A stretch of 64,000 nucleotides of DNA from Amphibalanus amphitrite (taxonomy: Eukaryota; Arthropoda; Thecostraca; Balanomorpha; Balanidae). The stretch covers positions 1,488,001 through 1,552,000 of the forward strand of contig NW_024881531.1 in assembly GCF_019059575.1 (NCBI RefSeq). Reading direction: 5' to 3'. How positions within the stretch are numbered: position 1 is the stretch's first letter; every line of letters starts with the position of its first letter. The position numbers and the translations under genes are program-made. Below the pieces are notes generated by a model. That model saw nothing but the letters and a program-made list of their open reading frames with translations, was not told the origin of the DNA and made no database searches. Below, one piece after another: positions 1 through 11,500 of the stretch.

Positions 1-480
1 TGCCGCCGACTGTGACCTTGCCGACTTCCGGCGCTCCCAACGCGCCATTTTTAGAGCTAGGGAAACGAAATACATACCAAACGGTAGAGAATTGATCAAG
101 GAACACGATAGTGAAGGTTTCAAGTCGATATCTCCCACCGTTTTGCCGCAATCGCCGCGGAAAGTTGAAAAAGTTTGATTTTTTCGGAAAATTTGACCTT
201 TGACCGGTCATAAGTAGGTCAAATGTTGACCTAGGACCAAAAAATATACCACCAATCGCGAGATCTCGTTGAGAGCAATCCGTTGGTTTTTTCCGCTAAG
301 CTCTACGACCTTCCGTTTCGAAACGCCAGGGGGGGGGGGGTCGTAACAACCCCCCCCCTGGTCGTTCGTGTTATGAGAAATGGCCTGGTCGTGCGAGGGT
401 TAAGTGCCGACAAGTATCCCTTTCAGGCTTATACCCACTTATGGTGTGAACGTCAACAAATGTTTTTTTTTTCGTTTCAG
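1..480. other. Intron upstream of first visible Sur exon
   Basis: No exon is recognisable. It contains a G/C-run hairpin (326-361): twelve G, a 9-base loop, nine C, flanked by cca and tgg. The 3' end is a T-rich tract plus cag, the acceptor of the 481 exon. Confidence 0.6.
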
Positions 481-2581
481 AAAAAGGGCGACGAGCGTCT
501 GAGCCTGACCGCCGAGTTCGTGGGCGGAATTCGGATGCTCAAACTGAACGCCATGGAGTTTGTGTACAAGGACAAAATCCAGAAGATCAGGAAAGCGGAG
601 CTCAAACTGCTGATGAAGGACTCACTCTTCTGGGCTCTGAACAGTACGTCATGTGGGAGGTCATAGTTTGGTGGAACGGGAGGCGTGTATGGTGAGGACA
701 TACACGGCCCTGTATGGTGTCATGTATGAAATAAGGACGGAATTTCTTATCGATGACGGTGTTGTATTCCTTTAATACTTCTTGTATAGACCAAAACGCA
801 TGTTTTCTCTGGCCTGCCGTGGACCGTCTCCCTATTGTACTTCTGCAATCGACTTGTACCTAACCTAACATGACCTGACATGTGAGCTGATCTCTGATCT
901 GACCTGACCTGTGACCTCCTGTGCCTCCACTCTCTGCCCGGCAGCGTTCCTGACCCAGTCGTCGCTGACCGTGGTCACCGTCACCACCTTCGGCCTGTTC
1001 GGCGTCCTCGGCCACGAGCCGCTGGTTTCTGCTCGCGTGTTCAGCGCTCTGGCGCTGTTCAACCAACTGACCGTGCCGCTGTTCGTGCTGCCTATCGTCG
1101 TCAAGGCACTCATTGACGCCAAGGTGAGGCGGGTAGGGGACGAGTGTGTGTGTGTGTGGGGGGGGGGGGTAGTTGGCAGGGGCGTAGAGGGTCGATGGTC
1201 ATTGCTGAGGCTTTTATTTATGACGTGGGATTTAATGATTAGGTACTCGAAAACTGATTCAAACGGGTCAACTGGGAACGTGTACGAGTAGATGCCGAGC
1301 TATCTGAAATGAGTGGGCAGTTAGGGCGACATTCGATAGCCGCCGACTTATTTTGTCTTTTTGCGTATTTGGATATTTGATGTAAAGTAAACCAAAATGA
1401 CTCGCACAATGTAACTTCCTTCTTCCGTGTGCTCTACTATCACTTGATTTGCTTGTGCGTACATTTTTTGCGCTTCCGGGAAGTTTGCCCAGCGCACGCA
1501 CGTTTTGTGCACACGGAAACGCACCGAGCACACAGTTGCACGCCGTGCGGTCTGAGTCGGCGCGGTTGATAGTTTGCTCGTGTGCAATATGTGCATTGCT
1601 AATTGCATTTTCAGTGCAAACTCTACGCCGATTTGTCTGGAGTCAATTTCAGCGATAGGCTGCAGTGTTGTCGTGACCTAATAGTCGCGGATTTATGCAA
1701 ATCCGCAATTTCCGTCTGTCCGATACAGACCTTCCCCTCGTTCCAGTGGATCCCCCGTTATCTCCCTCCCCTGGAACCCATATTACATCGTTCCACGGCC
1801 GTCCAACGTCTGTATCTCGGCTGCTGATGTCATGTCAGTGCCATGTATGTAGTGGGCCGGATGCGGCCCCGGCGGCCGGCGACTGGACCGTCAGTCGCTG
1901 TTTACCTCTGAGACGATGTCCGGTTACTGAATGTTGACGGTAGTGCCAGATTGCGCTCCTGTGTTGCCGCCGGCCGACAGAATATACCGCAACTGGTTAC
2001 GGGTGATTAGTGCGAAATATTCCATAGAGGTGTTCAGTCACGGATTGTACTAGCCGCGGATTGCGCAATGAAGCGTAACTAGATGAGCTTTTTCGTGTTA
2101 ATGCTATGGCGTATAGAATATCAACCACCCTAAATATTCCATGTGTTAGTGTTTTGATGATGACTGACGACGCCTTAGAAATCACGCGTCACACTGCTAG
2201 CTTTGATATTTGAAGTTGTCGTTGACAACTTCAGACTGGCACAACAAGCTCGTCTACCCCGAAGACTAAGCGCTCTCCAGTCGAAAGAATCCGACCGTCC
2301 GCCTCCAGGCTAATGGTCTTCTTTTCTCTGACACTGCTGAAGGCTTCCCTGCTACCTTCTCTCACCCCCGCCCTGCTGGACACTGTTCTTTCTCACCCCG
2401 CGACTGCCCTGCTGGACACCGTCCCTCTCACCCGCTCTCACTCTGCCGACAGGCGAGTATTCGCCGTCTGACCGACTTCCTGGCACTGGCTGACGTCGAG
2501 GGAATTGACGAGGAGCCGCCGCAGACGGTGGCGCTCGCCTCCAAACTCTCCATCAGGCTCAAAGAACGCGACGCGTCTCGG
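481..2581 (+). other. Sur: Sur exons 1-3: end of TMD1
   Basis: Exon 481-643 begins after a T-rich tract and cag. It encodes the ABCC intracellular-loop pattern: a DERL start, then [13 protein letters not shown], equivalent to the family's G-I-K-x-L-K-x-x-A-W-E block. Exon 945-1123 encodes two hydrophobic helices (visible residues 55-114). Exon 2453-2581 starts [10 protein letters not shown], the usual ABCC transition from the last TMD1 helix to the linker. Joining phases are 1 and 0. The tract before exon 3 (about 2343-2452) holds imperfect tandem copies of a unit containing ccctgctggacac. Confidence 0.85.
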
Positions 2582-5500
2582 GTGAGTGATGTCTCGTGGA
2601 TGGGGTGTAAGAGTGGAACATGCATGTAGTAAGGTAGGGTTAAAGAAGTGAAACTTCAGGGGAAATGTAATGTGAGCTATAGACGGACATGTGAGCTAAT
2701 GACATGAATTTGACAACAGCCGGAGCTGGTAGAGGTAAGGGTAGGGATCTGGGATCACTGCGCTGACAAATTCTCAAACTTGCATACAGAAATGCTACAA
2801 CAGTTATAACAGTTGAATGTGTCGCATCTGTAAGCCAGCTCTGTCACTCGGGTAATTGTTGGTATGTTTGGTTTGACTCTTGGTGTTGGATGTCTCGCTG
2901 AAAAGTCTCGAGTGTGACAGCGGACTGGTCCAAACATCCCCTGGGAACTCCGAACCACGCAGGGAAACTTGGCTGCGTGTCGGGAAACCCACGCGCGGCT
3001 GGCGTAAAGCGGTGTTTACACTGCGACTTTGTGTACTCCGATGCGTAAACCGTCACTGTGTATCTATGTGGGGTCTCTTCACGAAGTCTGCGTACCACAA
3101 AGGGGAGAGTCCGGCATTGACAACCACGCAGTATTGGATGTCTCAGCCCAGCATTACCCGGCGTTGGGAGATGCGCTCATTAATGTGACACCAGCGCTGT
3201 AATGCAGGGCCCATAGTGCGTCAGCAGTGCTCGGTGTAATATTGCATCATTAATGGAGTGCACAAAGTAATGAGCGGCCGTCAATTCAGTGTGTGGCTGC
3301 TCTGAGATCGTCACATGAATTACTAAATACGATTGGCCTTCCACTTTGTCTCATTAACATCTTCGATAGCGTAATCATCAGCAGTGTCCATGTCGCACGG
3401 TGGGATGTATAGGTAACGTGGAAATTACTGTACCTACCCCTCCAGCTGTTTTTGAAGTCATCATTATGGACAATCGCTCACCTCTGACGCACATATTTCT
3501 GTCGGCTTCGCTGTTAGTTTTTACTGTCCAAGTGTATAACAGCCCAGCTTTACTGATATCGCTGATATGTGAATCGTCCCTTGTAACTCAACTCTCTATC
3601 AGTTCTTTTCAGCGTCTGATCCGCCTCGCTCCCTCCCTGCAGACAGACCTCCGTGGTGCCCTCAGCTGACCCTCCCCCTCCCCGCAGAGACAAACCTCGG
3701 TGGTGTCCTCGGCTCCGACCGGCCGACCGACCAGCACCTCGTCTGTCGCCTCACGGACTGAACTGCCTGACTCTGCACCGCGCCGAGAACGCCCCACATC
3801 CCTGGAACTCTCCTCACCGGCGACTCTGGGACCGAGACTCTCCGGATCCCCGGCCTACGCGTGGGGGAGCCAGGACTCTGTGTTTAAGCTGGAGGAGATT
3901 CCGGAGGGTGACGAGGAGTTCACGGCGACGGAGACGAGTGAGGAGTCGACCTCGTCCTCCTCTCCGTCCCCCACTGGAGGAGAGGGAGATGATGACGGAG
4001 GAGGAAGGGATGGGGATGGTGGACAGGGAAGTGGTGGAACGGATGGTGATGAGGGAGGAGGTGGAACTGGTGACGGCGGCGCCGGCAGGGAGGGTGGTGA
4101 TGGAGCCGGTGGTGACGGTGGTACCGATGGTGCTGGTGCGGACAGTCAGGGTGGCAGTGAGCGGCGCAGGACGGCGCCGGCCTCACCATCCCCGACAGAC
4201 GGAGCTCGGGACATGGAGGAACGGGTAGCCACCGAGCCGGGAACACAGCCAGCCGGTAACAATTCCGACCATATTACACCCGCGGTCAACGGGAATGCCG
4301 TCCACCTGACCCAGCCACCCACCAACGGAGCGGCGGTGACCGCCTCGAACGGCTCGGTCGCCCGCGCCTCTCCGCGTCCAGCCGACCAGCCGGAGGGCCG
4401 CGGGGCTCCGTGGCGCTTCCCACTGCCCACCATCACCCCCAAACCGGCGCTGAATCTGCAGGGCGTGCGGTTCACGGAACCCGGGGAGGACGCGCCGCCG
4501 TCCGCCGGCGCGCCGCAGACCCCGGCGGTGACAGTGACGGCGGCCAGCTTCTGCTGGCGCTGCGGCGGAGCCACGGCGCTGCGGGACGTGGGCCTGACGG
4601 TGCCGCGGGGGAAGCTGACGATGATTGTCGGTCCGATCGGCTGCGGGAAGTCGTCGCTGGTGACGGCGCTGCTGGGAGAGCTGTGTCGGACGGCCGGCAG
4701 CGTCACTTGGGCCAGGTGAGACGCACGGCGACGAGGGAGTGCTGAGGAGGTAAACGGGTGGTCTAGGAGACAGTTTGTTGAGAAAGGGCGGGCAAATCAT
4801 GTTGATAATGTACTTGACACATCACAAAAGGTGTCTTAAAGGACAGCTATTTTTCAAGCATCGATGTGATGTGTTAGCGTTGAGTAACGGAAAACAGGTG
4901 AGTGATTTATCGTTATTTCAACGTCAAAATTTGTACGTCACAAAATATGTTACAACTTACAATATCAGTTACACTGTGGTCTGCACGTCAATATACAAAT
5001 GGTAGTTTGCCGTTCCTGACATTTTTTTTTTATCCGCTTTACTCCTCTTTTCAGAAACACGACATTCGCCTACGCCTCTCAATCTCCATGGCTTTTCAAC
5101 GACTCTCTGAGGGCAAACGTTCTGTTCGGCCGCCCACTGAAGAAGGGCCGGTACCAGCGCGTGCTGACGGCCTGTGACCTGCGGAAGGACATTGAGCTGC
5201 TCGGCGCGGACGAGGACAGCACTGCCATCGGCGAGCAGGGCAGCGTACTGTCCGGCGGTCAGCGGCAGCGCGTGGCCGTGGCGCGCGCGCTCTACTCCAA
5301 CGCCAACTGTGTTATACTGGTAAGCAGCTGGGGGTGAGGGATGCTAATATCGCTCGTGGTCTCTAATTGATCAGAGCATAATGCCGTGTCATGTGTATTT
5401 TAGTGGAGTACGGCGGGATAAACTGAGTCCGTACTCTGCCATTGTGGGCTCAGAGCTCAGATCTGACGCTTGTCGTGTGGGCATTGTCGTGGGATAAATG

Positions 5501-8500
5501 GGGTCATTTCGACGTGTGATGCACTGAAATCTGAGTCCGCTCTGTGTGGGTTATACCGTGAAATAGTTCAGACCTGTGTCGTGGGATGCACTGACGCCGT
5601 TAGCCCGTCTCGTGTGGGGGCTCTCGTGGGATGGCTCGGACCCATGTCGCAGTGGATACATCCGGTACCACTCCCTGTTGGGTCATCGTTAGGGACTAAA
5701 GTGGGCGGAGGTGCGACTTCTGTGGGTTTGCATCGTCGTATTCCATGATAAATGTTCGTCCGTTTCTCTGTAGTTAGCCCTCTGAATCACAAGGATTAGT
5801 TCATCCTCGTACTAGAATGTGGTACCTGCTAACCTTCCAAATGCAGAATCGCTGATAGTTCGGCCGCCTGTTGCATCGTGGAAAGCTGCGACGTAATCCT
5901 GATTTATTCTATGGTACTGCATATTGTACACAGGTCATATGTCATTAATGCGACAAAACGCTGGCTTACAATAGTCACCAGCGTACTTATTTCGATAACT
6001 GACGCTTTCACGTTCACGTGTCAGGTAGTTTCTATCATTGTTCCCTACACCCCTGACCTTCGCCCTTCGCCGTTCCCCAGGATGACCCCCTGTCGGCGCT
6101 GGATGTCCACGTGGGCCAGCACGTGTTTGAGAACGGCATCAGGAAGATGCTGCTGAAGGAGGGGCGCACCGTCATCCTGGTGACACACAAACTGCAGTAC
6201 CTCAAGTACGCCGACAAGGTGCGTGGTGTCATCGCCTGGCGCAGCTCGCGAAGCCGATGGTAGAATAAACGCGGAGGTAATATCGAAAATACCCGAAGAG
6301 TGGTTTTAGTTATCACGTTTAGGAACACTTCTTTTTATATCTAATAGCGCAGGTGATTTTATCATCGTTCCGATAGATACCAAACAGCCAGCGATACCTA
6401 TCCGCGCACTGCTCCATAGCCAGTCACACTCATCCCTTCTGCTCCGCAGATAATCGCTCTGGAGGCGGGCCGGGTGCGCCAGCAGGGGACCCTGCAGCAG
6501 ATCGAGGCCGCCGAGCCGGAGCTGGTGAACCGCTGGCAGGAGCTGATCCGACTCGACCAGCAGCAGGAGACCAAGGAGGCCGCCGCCGAGACGCGCACGG
6601 CACGGGAGCGCTGGCGACTCATCCAGGTCATACAAAAGTTCCGCAGACTGCCGGCGGTGAGTGGCCAAAGGACGGGAGACTCTCTGAGGGTGTGTGTGTG
6701 GGGAGAGGGGGAGGGGGCAGACTGCCGGCGGTGAGTGGCCAGAGGAGACGGGAGGGGGCGGGGGTGAGCAGACTGCCGACGGTGTGCGGTAAGCAGTGGC
6801 GAAAATGGATGTTTTGAATGAAGTGATTTGATTTGAGATGGCTCGCCATCCGAATAATGACGTCACCGCTTGGTAGTGTTACAGTTTTTACGGGTTGTTG
6901 ACTTGCTATGTTGTAAACCAATGCCGTTCTATCGCATACACTCTCTTCTCAACAGCCGTTCTGACCATCGCACCCCCTCTCTCCGCTACAGGAGGGGCCG
7001 GCGCTGCCGCGCGACTCGTTCTCGGTCCGCCGTTCGGCTCTGCGGCGAAACACCTCCCTGCGCCACCAGGTGTCGCACCTGCTGCCCATGAGTCTGGACG
7101 ACGGCGAGGAGTACAGCTCTGCACCGCGGCGCCGCTGGACCACCTCGGCTCGCCGCGGCCGCGGCTGGGACCTGCTGGCGCGCCAGTACGGCCGCTCCAG
7201 CTCGCTCCGACCGGCCACCCCGGGCACCCCTCAGTCGCTGACGGACGGAGCGGAGGGCGGCGACCCGGCGGCCGCGGCGCGCCGCCAGACCCTGCAGAGG
7301 ATGGCCTCGCTGCCGCCCACCATGCCGTCGCCGCGCGGCCCGGCACGCAGCGGCTCCGTCTCGGAGGCCGGCAGACGCTGGGCGGACGGCCTCCACCGAC
7401 TCATGGGCAGGTGAGGGACGCGGACGGCGGGAGGTCTGCTGAGAGAAACCGGACTACTGGGTCTGCTAGAGTAACAGCTGTTGTCGAAGTGCATCATTCT
7501 AATACCTCTTCCCCGCGAGGCTGACTTTTCTCGACGCAGCATGCCTTTTCCGCTAAGGGCTTTAGGGCATTCGTCTCATATGATGGATAGTAATAAAAAC
7601 GTCTCTTTCATTTTACCATGCTTAGAGCATTATGCCGTATATCATTAGGGAAGCGAATGCAGATTTGTTATATTGTCGCCTTTCATTATCGGGTTATCAC
7701 CGATTAATGGACTGAGACGTCACGGCGCACCAGTATCTATCGGGCCTTCCTCCCCACGTAACACCCGTCACCCTCCGGTCCACAGGCCGTCTCTGCGCTC
7801 CAGCTCGCGTCCGACGCCGTCGTCTGAGGACCTGTCGGGCCACCCGCCCTCCGACCAGCTGACGGCGCTCGTCTCGCTGGATCCGGAGCCGCCGGCGGCC
7901 CGGCCCCAGGTGTCGCGCAATGTCTCCATAGCGTCCGCCCACAGCGAACAGACCTGCGATGATGAGGAGGGTGAGTGGACGGCCGTGGGCGCACCAGTAT
8001 CTATCGGGGCCCCCTCCGCACCTAACACCCGTCCTCCTCCGGTCAACAGGCCGTCTCTGAGGAGGCACAGGGATGTGTGGTACACGGGGCGGGGACGGAC
8101 GCTAGTCCTTTTCGCGATTGTAGGACAGGCTGGTCGAAGGGAAGAATCCCTCAAGGCTTCTGTTCTTTGGTTTTTATGGTTAAGTATTTGTACATTTTTT
8201 GTTCAATATGTATTAAGTGTAGCACTTGTATTCTAAAGCATCGTGCTTCATCTTTTTTACTCGATAGATTTTAAAGGAATGTTCAGCTCCATGTGTTAAC
8301 CAAGTTAAACGTTTTGGGATGTGCTGGGTGAATAGCTGCTGACGTATTTCGTCGCGTCTGGTTCTGCAGAGGCCGAGGTGGACTCGAGGCGATTCTCCGA
8401 GGAGGAACGGGAGAAGGGCAAAATATCGAAGAAGCTCTACCTCAAGTACATCCGGGCGTGCGGCTGGGGCTTCGGAGCCCTCTATCTACTCATGTTCCTG

Positions 8501-11500
8501 CTTACTCAGGGTCAGTGTGGTTTATAATAGGCTACTGTATAGTCAATTGTCTGGTCGTCATACATGAACTGTTGTGGAATCTAAAGACAAGGCTGAACCG
8601 ACACTGCTGCCATTTTCTATCTTTTACTTGGCATTTTATGCGGAAAAAATCCCGGTCAGTCTCGACCGCACAGCTTTCGTTTCTGCCCGTCTCTCGCCGG
8701 CTTCCACCTAACCTTGTCTCTCCTCCCAGGGATGCACTTCTTCATGGACTACTGGCTGAGTTTCTGGAGCGAGTCGGCCTCCGAGTGGAACATCACCCAC
8801 GCCCGCCAGTGGCGCCAGCGGCAGGCGGCCGCCGAGGCGCGCAGTACCGTGCTGCCTCAGAACGTCAGCCAGGCGTACGACCAGTACGTGCAGCGGCAGA
8901 CCCGGTACTACCTGACCGTTTACGCTGTGTCGGGCGGCGTGGCCGTGCTGCTGGCTCTGGCGGCCAACGTGAGCGGTCAGTACGCAGGGGCGCGCGCCCG
9001 CCGGCACCTCCATAACAGACTGCTGAACGCTGTCACACGCAGCCGGAAGGAGTTCTTCGAGCACACGCCGGCCGGAAGGATCATCAACCGGTTCTCGACA
9101 GATGTCAGCTTCATCGACAAAGTGCGTGGTGGGAGAAGGGATGAGAAAGGCTGGCTACGAGCACGTGTTTCACGTATAGCGCGCCGTTAGGACCGTATCG
9201 GGCGTTGACCAGCTGTAGGATTATTGCATGGCGACGATAGTGTTGTTGGTCTATTGCGGCGAGTTTGGATGTCCAACTAAGGCAGTCAGGCTGCATCTGC
9301 ATATCGGGCCTGAGCAAACTAAAGCATTTGCATTTTTTACAGGATGTTGTAACTTGGACAGTTTGTTACTAATGCGTGAAGCGCTGGCGCAGACTGACCT
9401 CTGCCCTTTGCTGCGTTTCAGAAACTGGCGACGGCGATCCACATCCTGCTGTACTTTGTGCTGCAGTGCGCCACAGCCGTGGTGGCCAACACCATCGTCA
9501 ACTGGTGGTTCATCATCATCGCCACAGTCATCGGCTTCATCTACTACTTTCTGCAGAGGTTCTACCGCACGTTCGCCATGTGAGTCGCTTGAACGGGACG
9601 GGGGTGGGTGATGGGGTGACTGAGGATTTGAGGGAATATATGAGAACATTGTGACGCGCTCTGTTGGAGTGTGACGAACCGTCCATAGCAACTAAATAAA
9701 ATGCCGCTAACTTTGACATCGGCAATACACTCCCGTGCCCCAGCTGCCCGCCAGTCTCTACTGATTTCCGCCCCCTCTCCTGCCCACAGCGAGCTACAGC
9801 GGCTGGACAGCATCGCGCGCTCTCCCATCCAGTCGCATTTCGCCGAGACCCAGTCGGGCTTGGCGGTGATCCGCGCCTACCGCTACCAGGGCCGCTTCTT
9901 CTCGGCGCTGCTGCAGGCGGTGGACACGCACCTGGTCACCTCACTGCTCTACGAGTGCGGCCAGCGCTGGCTGGGAATCGCATTGGTGAGTGATAGGAGG
10001 GGAAGAGGGCTGGGGAATGGAAAAGGCGAAGGAGAAAAGTGTGTTCTTGGAGCGGAGGGAGGAGAAACATTGGGGAGAGATGGTGGTGCACGGTAGAGCG
10101 GAGGGAACTCGGGAGTGGGGAGGGCTTAACGAGGAAGAAAAGGGACAGGCGATTTGATGATAAATTAAGTACGGAAATGGATGAAGCTATAATCAGTCTC
10201 ACGGGCCTGTGTGTTTTCGAATGCTATCACAGCTAGCGATCTATCCATTGAAGTAGTGATATGAACTCTTGGGTGATCCTGTAGACGGTATCACCCCCCC
10301 CCCCCCATTCCTATTATCGGGCTGCACTAGATCTGCTAACCACCCTCCTGCCCCCTCCATCCACAGGACTATCTGGGCGCCGTGATCGTATTCGCGTCCA
10401 GCATCACGGCGGTGGGTGTGGCCGTGCACAGCGACCAGCTCTCCCCGGGCGTGGTCGGCCTGGCCATCAACTACACCTTGCTCATACCCATGTACCTGGT
10501 CTGGGTGGTGAGGTCGCTGAGTGACGTCGAGATGTACATGTGTGCCGTGGAGCGGGTGGAGAAGTATGGAAGCCTTCGGGCGGAGGACTACAGGCAGAAC
10601 AGGATCGGTGAGTAGGAGAAGAAAAGAGGGGAGATGCAGGAAAGGAAGGGAAATAGAAGAGGGATAGGGAAGGGAGTCAGGAGAGAGAGAGAAGGAATGA
10701 TGGAGAGGAACGGGAACAGGAACGTGACGAAAAAATCGAACAACAGTATTGAGGGGTCCAGGAGCCAGGGAACGCGATGGTTGAGCACCCCCGGGCGTGT
10801 GCACTAATTGTCAACAGTATATCGGCTCTTCGATGACTGTTGTCAGTGCAAAACAGTGTATTCGAACTTCGATCAACCAGTTTGCAGCCCGGCGGTTCGG
10901 TCTAAGCAATTTTTGCTACCAATCTGTCGTGTATGAACTCTACCCTTCAGAGATTGATACCGCCCGGTCACTGACCATCCCTCCCCCCCCCCCTCCGTGC
11001 CACAGTGGCCGACTACTGGCCGCGCCACGGCAAGATCGAGTTCTGCGGGGCCACCATCGGCTACAGTTCAGAGTCGGCGGCCCGGCTGCCGGCCGAGACG
11101 AACACGGCTCCGGCGGCGGCGGCCATGTCGGCGGCCGTGACGGCGGCGACAGAGGTGGCCGCCGAGGTGGCCGAGACGGCGCCCCTCACCCCCGTCACCG
11201 TCACCGTCCTGAGGGACATCAACCTCACCATCGAGCCCGGACAGAAGGTGAGAGATGAGGGCGCGGGAGGTGACTGTAAGGGGTCCCTGGAGCCACGGAA
11301 GAAAGATCGTATGACTGAGTGCAATAGAAAGAACCCTTGAGGTAACGCATAGAACCTCTGAGTGTGGCTGAAAAGTCTTATGATGGAGATTTTGCAGCAA
11401 GTAATGGAACCTAGTCAAAGCCTTCGGATCATTCGGATCTTCAAAGCTTTTGGATCAAAATCATTCGGAACGTAGAACGAACCCTACGGACCGTGCTTCT

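Noticed and set aside
3653-4228. Alternative plus-strand frame in Sur exon 4
   Set aside because: Out of phase with both neighbouring exons; Arg/Met/Glu repeats are a shadow of the Gly/Asp tract.
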